DNA of 34,753 bases from Planctomycetota bacterium (GTDB lineage Bacteria > Planctomycetota > UBA8108 > UBA1146 > JAJFFE01): NCBI GenBank assembly GCA_021776775.1, contig JAJFFE010000131.1:1-34753 (forward strand). The letters are read 5' to 3'. A program made the translations under genes and the position numbers. Of the stretch, positions 17,969 to 25,390 are shown in pieces (positions within the stretch are counted from its first letter, which is position 1; each line of letters starts with the position of its first letter). The notes beneath the pieces were generated by a model that was not told the DNA's origin, searched no databases, and saw only the letters and a list, made by a program, of their open reading frames with translations.

Positions 17969-18951
17969 TCAAAGTCGTGGGGATCTTCGGCCTCTTACTG
18001 TTCGTCTTCGTGGCCACGGCCATCGCAGATCCGAAGTTTGTGACCGGTTACAACCTGCAGAACCTTCTTCGCTGGACGTCACTCTTCGCGATCCTCGGCA
18101 TCGGTGCGTCGTTCGTGATCGTCAGCGGCGGAATCGATCTCTCGATCGGATCCGTGGTGGGGCTGACCGGTTGCCTCGTGCCGCTCCTGCTATCGAAGGG
18201 AATGTCCGTCGGCGGCACGCTGCTCGCCGTGACCGGCGTTGCGCTAGCTGTCGGATTGATACATGGCCTCTTGGTGACGAAGCTCCGGCTTCAGCCGTTT
18301 GTCGTCACGTTGTGCGGGTTGCTCTTCTATCGCGGACTGATCCGCTACATCAGTGGCGACCAGGTTCAAGGGTTCGGCTCGGAGTACCGCGGACTGCGCA
18401 GCTTGGCGACCGGCTCGGTTCCCATCGGCTTCTCGGAGTTCCAGATCCCCGCGCCGTTCATCATCCTCGTAGTGATCACCGTAGTCGCGGCCGTCCTTCT
18501 CAACCGCACGGTGTTCGGTCGCTACTTGAAGGCGATCGGTCGCAACGAACAAGCCGCGCGCTACAGCGGGTTGCCGACCGATCGAGTCGTCATCGGAGCG
18601 TACGTGCTCTGTTCGCTGCTCGCCGGGTTGGGCGGCGTGCTGTTCGCGTTTGACATGAACTCGGTGCAACCGTCGGGTCACGGTAGTTTCTACGAACTGT
18701 ACGCCATCGCGGCCGCGGTTCTCGGAGGGTGCTCGTTGCGCGGCGGCGAAGGGTCGATCATCGGCGTGGTGATCGGAGCCGCGGTATTGCGCGTTCTCTA
18801 CAACGCGATCAACGTCCTCGGCATACCGACTCAGCTCGAGTTCGCGGTGATCGGCATTGTGATCTTGGCCGGCGTCATCGTCGACGAGTTGGTGCGACGT
18901 TGGGTGACGCGGCGGCGTTTGCTCCGCCAGGCTCGGGGAGCTCGCCGTTGA
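17965..18951 (+). CDS. Sugar ABC transporter permease (RbsC-like)
   Basis: The 328-aa hydrophobic protein has about eight to ten membrane segments and the BPD_transp_2 hallmark IVSGGIDLSIGSVVGL (about residues 52-67). FGRYLKAIGRNEQAARYSGLP is the loop that contacts the ATPase. It would form the homodimeric channel for the binding protein and ATPase encoded just upstream. Its ATG overlaps the ATPase stop (ATGA), so translation is coupled. It ends the operon. No second permease gene follows, consistent with a homodimer. Confidence 0.94.
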   Translation: MIKVVGIFGLLLFVFVATAIADPKFVTGYNLQNLLRWTSLFAILGIGASFVIVSGGIDLSIGSVVGLTGCLVPLLLSKGMSVGGTLLAVTGVALAVGLIHGLLVTKLRLQPFVVTLCGLLFYRGLIRYISGDQVQGFGSEYRGLRSLATGSVPIGFSEFQIPAPFIILVVITVVAAVLLNRTVFGRYLKAIGRNEQAARYSGLPTDRVVIGAYVLCSLLAGLGGVLFAFDMNSVQPSGHGSFYELYAIAAAVLGGCSLRGGEGSIIGVVIGAAVLRVLYNAINVLGIPTQLEFAVIGIVILAGVIVDELVRRWVTRRRLLRQARGARR

Positions 18952-19020
18952 GCCGGGCGGCCGAGGGTTCGCGTCTCAAGTAGCGACTCGCGCCGGTCCC
19001 CGTTCGACTTGTGGCTCGCC

Positions 19021-19050
19021 TCAACAATGGGGGAGTTGAATCCGTATACT
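19021..19050 (+). promoter_or_regulatory. Candidate sigma-70 promoter of the EF-hand protein gene
   Basis: TCAACA (19021-19026) and TATACT (19045-19050) are 18 bases apart. TATACT matches the -10 consensus in five of six positions and the -35 matches in four. It lies 36 bases before ATG 19086 and after the end of the sugar operon. Confidence 0.45.
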
Positions 19051-19085
19051 GTGCGGTGCTTCCATCCCCCGAAACGAGGTGTGCT

Positions 19086-19991
19086 ATGCGACGGCTCTGG
19101 CTTCTCGCCGTGCTCGTTCTACCGAGCAGTCTTTCGGCCCAAACCGCGACGCTCATGTTGTCGAGTCCCCAGGCGGGTCAGGCGATTGCTCCCGGTTCCA
19201 TTGTCGAGTGGTCGATCGAAGTCTCGGTCTCGGGCGGTGACAACGAAGGGCTGGCGCTGGTTCTCGTCGATCTTCTCCAGGACGCCGCCAATCCCGAACG
19301 TGTCGATCTGACCCCTGCCTTGGTGCCGGTCGCTATGACCAACTTCAGTCGGCCGGAAGGGGTGAGCAACCCCGGTCCGGGCGGCGTTGGCTCGGGATAC
19401 GGTGGCACACCGTCAGGCGCGGTGGGTGAGCGTGATCTTCTGCAGATCGGCGGAGCGCAGAATACGTTCGGAGTGTCGGGGAGCGGCATGGGAACGGTGG
19501 TCGACGTCACCGCGGCCGTCGGGCAATCAGGTCCGGTGCTCGTCGCCCAAGGCAGCTTCGTCGCCCCGACCGCGGCGGGCGACTACTCGTACCACTTGGT
19601 CGAAGGAGTCGTGAATGTGCTGTCGGTGCTCGGGACTGCGCCCGGCCACTCGACGGCCGTCTCGGCGTCGGTCTCGAGTAGTCCGGGAACCTTCTCCATC
19701 GAGGTGAGTAGTGCGCCTCAGTTCGTGCGCGGTGATTGCAACGTCGACGCGTCGACGAACATCGCCGATAGCATTCACCTTTTGTCGCACCTGTTCACCG
19801 GGCCGCTCGTTCTTTCGTGTGACGACGCGTGCGATACCAACGACGACGGAACGCTCGACCTCGCCGACGCGGTCACGTTGTTGACGGCACTGTTCGACGG
19901 CGGCGGGCCGCTGGCGGATCCGAGCGACACGTGCGGTGCAGATCCCACGAGCGATACCCTCGGCTGTGTCGACTTCTCGGAATGTCCCTGA
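19086..19991 (+). CDS. Secreted hypothetical protein with C-terminal dockerin-like EF-hand pair
   Basis: The 301-aa protein starts at ATG 19086 after a GAGGTG ribosome site. It has a clear signal peptide (RRLWLLAVLVLPSSLSA). The middle (about 25-215) is a beta-rich, Gly/Ser/Val-rich domain of unknown function. At the C-terminus are two calcium-loop repeats: GDCNVDASTNIADSIHLL and CDTNDDGTLDLADAVTLL, each followed by an L-F turn. Such tails are common on planctomycete secreted proteins; they resemble dockerin type I, but a cognate cohesin is not known. It lies 11 bases before the metallo-beta-lactamase gene, so the two are probably cotranscribed. Confidence 0.85.
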   Translation: MRRLWLLAVLVLPSSLSAQTATLMLSSPQAGQAIAPGSIVEWSIEVSVSGGDNEGLALVLVDLLQDAANPERVDLTPALVPVAMTNFSRPEGVSNPGPGGVGSGYGGTPSGAVGERDLLQIGGAQNTFGVSGSGMGTVVDVTAAVGQSGPVLVAQGSFVAPTAAGDYSYHLVEGVVNVLSVLGTAPGHSTAVSASVSSSPGTFSIEVSSAPQFVRGDCNVDASTNIADSIHLLSHLFTGPLVLSCDDACDTNDDGTLDLADAVTLLTALFDGGGPLADPSDTCGADPTSDTLGCVDFSECP

Positions 19992-20002
19992 AAGGAGAGA
20001 CC

Positions 20003-21115
20003 ATGCGATTCTCGACTGACTCTGCGATGACGTTTGCTCGAACTGCTACTCGTTGTCTGGCGCTGTGTGCCGCATTGCTCTTCTCCGTTCCGCTCCTTGC
20101 GGGAATCGGCGACAGCGACCTCGACGGAGACGTCGACGCCGTCGACTTTGCGGCGCTCGAGTCGTGCCTGGACGGACCGGTGGCCACCTCGCCTGGGTGC
20201 GAGCTGTTTGACCTGAGCAACAACGGCACGGTAGACATGCGCGACTTTGCCAGCTTCCAGCAGAACTTCCACGGCGACGGTCCCATTCCCGGGACGCTGA
20301 ACGTCACCTGGATTCACGGCTCACCGAGTTGCTCGTCCGATCCGAACCCACCGATCCAAGTGCATCAGTACAACGACAACACGTTCATCCTGCGCCAGAA
20401 CAAGTGCCTCCACTACGAGGCTCCGTTCATCTACGTGCTCTTCGGAGACGAGAAGGTGTTCATCCAAGACACCGGAGCGACGTCGTCGTCGAGTGCCTTC
20501 CCGATTCAAGCGACCATTCAGGACATCATTGACACCTACGAAGTCGACCACGGGCTGGCCCCGCTCGACGTCATCGTGACCCACTCTCACTCGCACGGAG
20601 ATCATGTCGCCGGTGACGGCCAGTTCAGCGGCGAGCCGAACACGACCGTCGTCGGACTATCGAGCTTTGCAGTCCGCAACTTCTTCGGCTTCACGAGCTG
20701 GCCGGACGAAGTCGTGACCTACGACCTCGGCGGACGGGTGCTCGACGTCATGGGCATTCCCGGTCACCAGGCGGCGAGCGTCGCGGTGTACGACCGACAG
20801 ACCGACATCCTGTTGACCGGCGACACGCTCTACCCGGGCCGGCTTTACATCAACGACTGGGACGAGTACCAGGACAGCACCCAGCGGATGGTCGATTTCA
20901 CGATCGGTTTGAACATTGAGCACGTACTCGGAACGCACATCGAAATGTCGTCGACTCCCGGGGATGACTATCCCATCGGCACGGTGTACCAGCCCGACGA
21001 GCACGTCTTGCAACTCGGGATCGAGCACTTGATCGAACTGAATGACGCGGTGCAGGCGATGGGCGCGTCGCCGAGTTTCGAAGTCCATGATGATTTCATC
21101 ATTTTCCGACTGTGA
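20003..21115 (+). CDS. Secreted metallo-beta-lactamase-fold hydrolase with N-terminal EF-hand repeats
   Basis: The 370-aa protein starts at ATG 20003 behind AAAGGAGAG. A signal peptide (CLALCAALLFSVPLLAG) is followed directly by two dockerin-like loops (SDLDGDVDAVDFAAL and DLSNNGTVDMRDFASF, about residues 36-88). The rest is an MBL domain with the metal motif H196-S-H198-G-D200-H201, GIPGHQAASVAVYD for a further histidine, and GDTLYPGRLY for the bridging aspartate. Calcium repeats at the N-terminus of an MBL hydrolase are unusual; such modules are normally C-terminal. Substrate is unknown. It is probably extracytoplasmic and partnered with the upstream EF-hand protein. Confidence 0.88.
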   Translation: MRFSTDSAMTFARTATRCLALCAALLFSVPLLAGIGDSDLDGDVDAVDFAALESCLDGPVATSPGCELFDLSNNGTVDMRDFASFQQNFHGDGPIPGTLNVTWIHGSPSCSSDPNPPIQVHQYNDNTFILRQNKCLHYEAPFIYVLFGDEKVFIQDTGATSSSSAFPIQATIQDIIDTYEVDHGLAPLDVIVTHSHSHGDHVAGDGQFSGEPNTTVVGLSSFAVRNFFGFTSWPDEVVTYDLGGRVLDVMGIPGHQAASVAVYDRQTDILLTGDTLYPGRLYINDWDEYQDSTQRMVDFTIGLNIEHVLGTHIEMSSTPGDDYPIGTVYQPDEHVLQLGIEHLIELNDAVQAMGASPSFEVHDDFIIFRL

Positions 21116-21126
21116 GACCGGTCCCG

Positions 21127-21152
21127 GCCGATTCGGTTCGAACCGGATCGGC
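21127..21152. promoter_or_regulatory. 26-bp near-perfect palindrome between the MBL gene and clpS
   Basis: GCCGAT (21127-21132) through ATCGGC (21147-21152) forms an inverted repeat around TTCGAA with a single mismatched pair. No T run follows, so it is not a standard intrinsic terminator. It sits 12 bases after the MBL stop and 80 bases before the clpS start. It could be an operator or an RNA 3'-end stabiliser. Confidence 0.4.
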
Positions 21153-21231
21153 GGACCACACGGCTCGTTGGGATCGACTTCGACGGGATTCGTTGATGCG
21201 CTGGCGTTGCGGCGGTAGGTTCGTCGGGGTC

Positions 21232-21633
21232 ATGAGAATTTCGACGAGTTCGCCCCGCGCGACAGACCTTCACCTCCAACGCCCCGCCACGGTCGAGACT
21301 CCGCAGGCAGAAGCTGTGCCCGCAAGAATCATGGCCGGCTCCCCGGGCGGCGCGCCTGAGGAAGGAGCAGCGGTCGATGTCGCCGTGGACGAGCGCCTCG
21401 ATCGAATGTGGAACGTGATCATTTGGAACGACCCGATCAACCTGATGACCTACGTGACCTACGTCATTCAGCGACTCTTCGGATACCCGTTGGAGAAAGC
21501 GACGAAGCTCATGCTCGAGGTTCATAAGGACGGAAAGTCGCTCGTGGCCAGCGTTCCGCGAGAGAAAGGCGAACACTACGTCGGGCGCCTGCACGGCTTC
21601 GGGCTCCAAGCGACCTTGGAGAAGAACAGCTGA
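21232..21633 (+). CDS. clpS: ATP-dependent Clp protease adaptor ClpS
   Basis: ClpS delivers N-degron substrates to ClpAP or ClpCP. The domain (about residues 55-133) contains WNVIIWNDPINLMTYVTYV, with the Asn-Asp pair that binds the substrate N-terminus, then QRLFGYPLEKATKLMLEVHKDGK and LHGFGLQATLEKN. ATG 21232 gives 133 aa, with a variable tail of about 50 residues before the fold; an upstream frame extension to 21112 is possible but adds no conserved sequence. The stop overlaps the DUF2017 start (TGATG). The wording of the domain is closer to actinobacterial ClpS than to the enterobacterial form. Confidence 0.93.
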   Translation: MRISTSSPRATDLHLQRPATVETPQAEAVPARIMAGSPGGAPEEGAAVDVAVDERLDRMWNVIIWNDPINLMTYVTYVIQRLFGYPLEKATKLMLEVHKDGKSLVASVPREKGEHYVGRLHGFGLQATLEKNS

Positions 21634-22154
21634 TGTACCTCGCGGTGAGCAAGACCGACAACGGAGACTTCGCGGTGGTCATGTCGACACCGCTCTTCCA
21701 CTACCTCTCGCTGTTGCCGGATCGTCTCCGCGACGCTCTCGACTCGCCCGACTATGCAACTCGCGCGATGCGTCGCATGTTCCCCCCAGGCTACTCGGAT
21801 CCTGAGAAGGAGAGCGAGTATCAAGACTTGGTCAAAGGCGACTTGCTTCAGCAGCGTCTACAGAAGATCGCAGCCTTCGAAGGCATCGTCGCCCAAGGCT
21901 CCGTGAGCAACTCCGAAGGCAAGCTTCTGATTCGCGCCGCGGAGTTTGACGCTTGCCTTTCGTTCCTGAACGATCTGCGCGTGCTCCTCGGTGAGGAACT
22001 CGAAATCGAGGATGACGATTGGGAACGAGACATCGATCCCGACGATCCACGCGCCGACAAAGTGCTCATGCTTCACCTGCTCGGCTACATCGAGCAAGGG
22101 TTGCTGGAAGCGACCGGCATGGTCGACTTCGAGATCGATCCCGAAGATCTCTAA
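21633..22154 (+). CDS. DUF2017-like protein coupled to clpS
   Basis: The 173-aa soluble, acidic protein begins on the last base of the clpS stop. It resembles DUF2017, a family found next to clpS in actinobacteria. Matching features include the hydrophobic LFHYLSLLPDRLRDAL, the segment MRRMFPPGYSDPEKESEYQDL, and a C-terminal half with LNDLRVLLGEELEI and YIEQGLLEATG. Its biochemical role is unknown, but the conserved gene pair suggests an accessory function to ClpS-dependent proteolysis. This appears to be the last core gene before the repeat-bounded accessory stretch. Confidence 0.75.
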   Translation: MYLAVSKTDNGDFAVVMSTPLFHYLSLLPDRLRDALDSPDYATRAMRRMFPPGYSDPEKESEYQDLVKGDLLQQRLQKIAAFEGIVAQGSVSNSEGKLLIRAAEFDACLSFLNDLRVLLGEELEIEDDDWERDIDPDDPRADKVLMLHLLGYIEQGLLEATGMVDFEIDPEDL

Positions 22155-22226
22155 TGAGCGCCGGTGTAGAGCGCGCAAGTGGACGTTCATGAGTCGTCAT
22201 CGCGTCGAAAACCGATCTTCATTGGC

Positions 22227-22307
22227 GATTGAGGTAGAGGCGTGGACACTGGGCAGTATCGTCCACCGTGTCACCCTGCGCAGGCGCGCGACTGTCCGCG
22301 AGTGCGG
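22227..22307 (+). repeat. Intergenic stem-loop repeat, copy R1 (left boundary)
   Basis: Starts GATTGAGG and ends TGTCCGCGAGTGCGG like the other copies. The stem is GTGGAC (22242-22247) with GTCCAC (22261-22266). It differs in sequence from the stems in R4 to R6 but keeps pairing. R1 lies between DUF2017 and the GNAT gene. Confidence 0.65.
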
Positions 22308-22356
22308 TGAACACTCTCGCCCTTCCTACTGACGTCGACAACTCAGGAGTGTTTCA

Positions 22357-22827
22357 GTGACCACAGATGCGGACATCACTCTTGCTGACTATCACACTCA
22401 CTGGATCGACGAGCTCCTTCCGATGTGGCGTGAGAGCTTCGAAGCCGGAGTTGGGGTAACAGACCCGAATCCTCTGGGACGTCAGCGGCAGTACTTCTTG
22501 GAAGAAGTCGTTCCGAGCAATGTTGTTCGCGTCGCCCTGCGTGGAGACCAACTTGTCGGCTTCGTTGCGGCCTCGAGCGAGTCCATTGCGCAGCTCTACG
22601 TTCGCGTGGGCTTCCACCGGCAGGGGATCGGCACGACGATGCTCGATTGGGCCAAGCGCGAGTCGAATGGGAGCCTCTGGCTGTACACATTCGATCGCAA
22701 TCGCGGCGCTTGCGCGTTTTATGAGCGCGGCGAGTTCACAGTAGTTGAAAGAGGCTTCGAACCGACTTGGCAGCTCGACGACGTCAAGTACGGCTGGCGT
22801 TCGCAGGGGAGGAGAGATGGAGGATGA
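22357..22827 (+). CDS. GNAT-family N-acetyltransferase
   Basis: The 156-aa protein starts at GTG 22357 behind AGGAG. The acetyl-CoA motif is VRVGFHRQGIGTTMLDWAK (R88-Q-G-I-G92), preceded by the beta strand IAQLYV and followed by LWLYTFDRNRGACAFYERGEF, the usual motif B. Family members acetylate amines; the substrate is unknown. The repeat R1 precedes it. Its stop (22825-22827) lies exactly where homology to the 26773 gene begins in the same frame, so the last residues (about GRRDGG) may derive from a recombination joint. Confidence 0.88.
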   Translation: MTTDADITLADYHTHWIDELLPMWRESFEAGVGVTDPNPLGRQRQYFLEEVVPSNVVRVALRGDQLVGFVAASSESIAQLYVRVGFHRQGIGTTMLDWAKRESNGSLWLYTFDRNRGACAFYERGEFTVVERGFEPTWQLDDVKYGWRSQGRRDGG

Positions 22828-23427
22828 GGACGCTGCGATTCCAACGGTCAGCGTCAGTTTGTGCACGGTCTGGCGATTTGCACGTACGACACTGGCCTGT
22901 TCTATCGCTTTTCCTGTGACTCTGAGTGGCAGGTCGTTCAAGACTCCTTCCACGAAAGCGAAGAGTGCGCCAAGAACGCAACCGCAGAGAACTTTGACGC
23001 CTCGCGCGTCAACTGGGTGGAGATGCGGACTCACCGAGCCGTCCTGAGCTGCGAGATCGCTCAGCGTTGTCACGAGGTGTTCCCAACGCTGCCGATTCCC
23101 GGTTTTTTTCCTATGCTGGGGCTCGACCCGAGTGGATATGACGAGTATGCGAGCTTCGCGAATCGACCGTGATGTCAGGTCGAGCCGCATCACTACTCTC
23201 GGTTGGGCTACGACATTTCACCGGCGATCGGGTTCAGAAACGATGACTCTCCCCACATGTGGAACTACTATCTGCCGGGGTTCCTGAGTTCATGCCTGTT
23301 GCATGAAGGCGAGCATGAAATCGTCGATGGCTTCTTGTGGGGCCTTCGCGAAGTTCCTGTGCCGCCTCGTCTCCAAGTAGTCCAGGATCCCTGGTGGGGC
23401 GGGACGTCGCCCATGGAAAACGACAGA
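22828..23427 (+). pseudogene. 5'-truncated, nonsense-mutated paralogue of the 26773-27570 gene
   Basis: From 22834 to 23427 the sequence matches 26854-27447 at a constant offset of 4020 bp with no insertions or deletions, including a run of over 60 identical bases around 22890-22950. The first 27 codons of the intact gene are absent. TGG for Trp140 (27190-27192) is TGA here (23170-23172). The last about 40 codons are replaced by IS66 sequence. It cannot make the full protein. A 103-codon piece from GTG 22861 could still be translated. Confidence 0.88.
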
Positions 23428-23654
23428 TCGGTCTTGGCGCGGGAACGCGGATCTACCTGCGGTGCGGAGTTACCGATCTTCGGAAGGCGTTCGACGGTCT
23501 CACGCAGATCGTCGAGGATGACTTGGCACGAAGCATCACGGACGGCGACTTCATCGTGTTCTGCAATCGGTCGAAGAACCGCCTCAAAGCCATCTATTGG
23601 GATGGCTCGGGGCTGTGCCTGTTTGCGAAACGTCTCGAAGGGGGCGCTTCGCGC
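23424..23654 (+). mobile_element. IS66-family TnpB (orf2) fragment
   Basis: The frame encodes about 77 codons of IS66 TnpB: GAGTRIYLRCGVTDLRKAFDGL, FIVFCNRSKNRLKAIYWDGSGLCLFAKRLE. The N-terminal methionine region and the C-terminal part after KRLExG are missing, so only about two-thirds of the usual 115 codons remain. TnpA and TnpC and the terminal inverted repeats were not found. The element is a dead remnant joined on its left to the truncated paralogue and on its right to a nucleotidyltransferase fragment. Confidence 0.85.
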
Positions 23655-23675
23655 CGAGGGGTTTCTGTTCGAGTT

Positions 23676-23932
23676 GTGACGCACCCCCAGTATTCGAGCC
23701 GGCAACAGGATTGGCCGAGGAGCAATCCGAAGGGCTATGGAGTGTGGTTTGAGGGCCGAATGGTTTCCGCCGCTCGTTCGCGACGATTCCAGCTCGTAGA
23801 AGAACGCCTAAACGCGTCAGTGGACGAAGTGCCGGCATACGACTGGAAGACACCTTTGCAGAGGGTCGTCCAGATCCTAAAGCGTCACCGTGACGTAATG
23901 TTCGCGACCGCACCGGATCTCAAACCTAGGTT
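23676..23932 (+). pseudogene. Fragment of a CBASS-type CD-NTase (nucleotidyltransferase)
   Basis: About 86 codons, in frame with the IS66 fragment, read HPQYSS..DWPRSNPKGYGVWFEGRM, then about 25 residues later VDEVPAYDWKTPLQRVVQILKRHRDVMFATAPDLKP. The WPxSNPxGYxxWFxxRM and KTPLQRxxQILKRHRDxMF blocks are, to my knowledge, typical of the C-terminal half of bacterial cGAS/DncV-like nucleotidyltransferases of CBASS anti-phage systems. The catalytic N-terminal half (GS and DxD motifs) is absent, as is the expected IIITTLAARAY segment after DLKP. No effector gene is adjacent. The identification rests on recall of the motifs and needs a profile search. Confidence 0.65.
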
Positions 23933-24154
23933 GACTTCGGCGTCGCGTCTTGACCTTCACGGAAATTGTAGCCTGTGTTCCGTTGATCGTCCTTGGATTG
24001 TCCTCTGTCGCAACTCGCTGGGCACGAGTGTCGCGTTCTGGACTCGCAGGAGGTGCCGGGTTAGAAGAGGGTGGCGTGCCGTTGCTGGCAGGTGCTCTCA
24101 TGAGACTGGGAAGTCTTTTCTCCCATCGACCTTCGGACGAAGCGCGGAATTCCA
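23933..24154 (+). other. Stretch between fragments, no convincing gene
   Basis: A TTG-started frame at 23950 begins with a hydrophobic segment (FTEIVACVPLIVLGLSSVATRW) that could span a membrane and then loses protein-like character. The minus strand also has an open frame. Neither has a good ribosome site or known motif. It may hold the end of another decayed gene and the promoter of the lipoprotein that follows. Confidence 0.35.
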
Positions 24155-25195
24155 ATGACCGAATACGAACAGCATACACTCCATTCTTTTCCGCGGGACC
24201 TAGTGTTCACTTCGAAGCAATCACCGGTTCCGTTCAGCCTATGGATTCCGATCCTCGCGTTTATCGCCGTGACCGGATGCGGTGATGGGTCGCCCCAGGA
24301 TCACCCGGCCGCGGCGCCGGCCTCCGCGGTCGATCCCGCCAAGCCTGTAACGGCGCGGGACGGAATTGGTCCCGTTCCCTCCACTTGGGTCGAGGCGCGG
24401 GTGGACGAGTCGCAACGTCGCATGAGCAAAACTGGAGCGGGCAGCCTCGTCTGGCAATCGGTCGAAGCCCACGGAGGCTTGAAGCGTTGGCTTGCGCACG
24501 GGACCGTCGAGTTCGAGTTTGACTACGCTCCGGTCGACGATCCTTCTGGGCGGCGGCATTCGTTTCAAGAAATCGATCTTTGGAGCGCACGAGGGCGTCA
24601 CCGTGAACTCGGGGAGGGTGCGGACGCGGAGTTTGGATTCAATGGGAAGGTGACGTGGATCACCCCAAAGGTCGACGCGTTTCCGTCCCCGCCTGGTTTC
24701 TGGACGATGACACCCTACTACTTCCTAGGAGTCCCCTTCGTTATGGCGGACCCCGGCACGCGCTTCGAGCAACTGGAGGACGCTCCGCTCGGCGACGTCG
24801 TCTACCGGCTGGTCAAGGTCACATACGATCCGGGGACCGGTGACGCGCCCGACGACTACTACGTTCTCTACATCCACCCGGAGACGTTTCGGATCGGCGG
24901 ACTTCGCTACGTGGTTAGCTATCCGGGGTTCTTTCCCGAAGGAGGCCACACGCCCGAGAAGCTCATGGTCTACAGCGATTTTCACGAGGCCGGTGGGTTG
25001 ATGCTCGCGCGACGTCTCGACACCTATGCATGGAGTGCGGAGCAAGGGGTGCGGGGAGCAAAGGTCACCGACGTAAGAGCCACGCGGGTTCGGTTTGGCC
25101 AACGCTACGCGGACGGTGCCTTTGATCCCCCCGTGGGGAGCATCCGAATCCCGCAGTCCTTGGCATTACGCCTTGTGGATCGGTACCGGAGTTGA
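24155..25195 (+). CDS. Hypothetical lipoprotein with an AHGGxxxW motif
   Basis: The 346-aa protein has a hydrophobic segment ending in a lipobox (AVTGC, Cys42), an Ala/Pro-rich linker, and a beta-rich domain beginning VWQSVEAHGGLKRW. This opening, followed by a lipid-carrier-like beta barrel (FEFDYAPVD, TPYYFLGVPFVM, YVLYIHPETFRIGGLRYVVSYPGFFP), recalls secreted DUF6503-like and LolA-like proteins, but I do not assign it. The 41-residue leader before the cysteine is long, so GTG 24203 may be the real start. No strong ribosome site is seen before ATG 24155. It lies between the CD-NTase fragment and a dockerin tail remnant. Confidence 0.75.
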   Translation: MTEYEQHTLHSFPRDLVFTSKQSPVPFSLWIPILAFIAVTGCGDGSPQDHPAAAPASAVDPAKPVTARDGIGPVPSTWVEARVDESQRRMSKTGAGSLVWQSVEAHGGLKRWLAHGTVEFEFDYAPVDDPSGRRHSFQEIDLWSARGRHRELGEGADAEFGFNGKVTWITPKVDAFPSPPGFWTMTPYYFLGVPFVMADPGTRFEQLEDAPLGDVVYRLVKVTYDPGTGDAPDDYYVLYIHPETFRIGGLRYVVSYPGFFPEGGHTPEKLMVYSDFHEAGGLMLARRLDTYAWSAEQGVRGAKVTDVRATRVRFGQRYADGAFDPPVGSIRIPQSLALRLVDRYRS

Positions 25196-25216
25196 AGGCG
25201 GGGATGCGTACAGGGC

Positions 25217-25390
25217 CTACGGGCACGCGGTCGCGAGACAATCGAGTCCGTCCGTCGTCGGATCGACGCCGCAAGCATCCGGCGACGGCCACGGCGGTGG
25301 CGGTGGCGGTTCCCCACCGACGAATAACGCGCTCAAACCAAAAATCGCGTCGGAGATGTCGAGCGATCCGTCGTCGTTGATATCCGCCGG
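25217..25390 (-). pseudogene. Antisense remnant of a dockerin-like tail of a secreted protein
   Basis: On the minus strand, ADINDDGSLDISDAIFGLSALFVGGEPP reads as a dockerin-like calcium repeat, then a Pro-rich stretch and ACGVDPTTDGLDCLATACP, closely like the C-terminus of the 19086 gene. The expected first repeat and the whole secreted body are missing: the homology stops at about 25386, where the opposite-strand thioredoxin fragment begins. It is the last about 55 codons of a lost gene. Confidence 0.7.

Noticed and set aside
22354..23193. 279-codon minus-strand open frame
   Set aside because: It is antisense to the GNAT gene and the truncated paralogue; no motif and no ribosome site support it.
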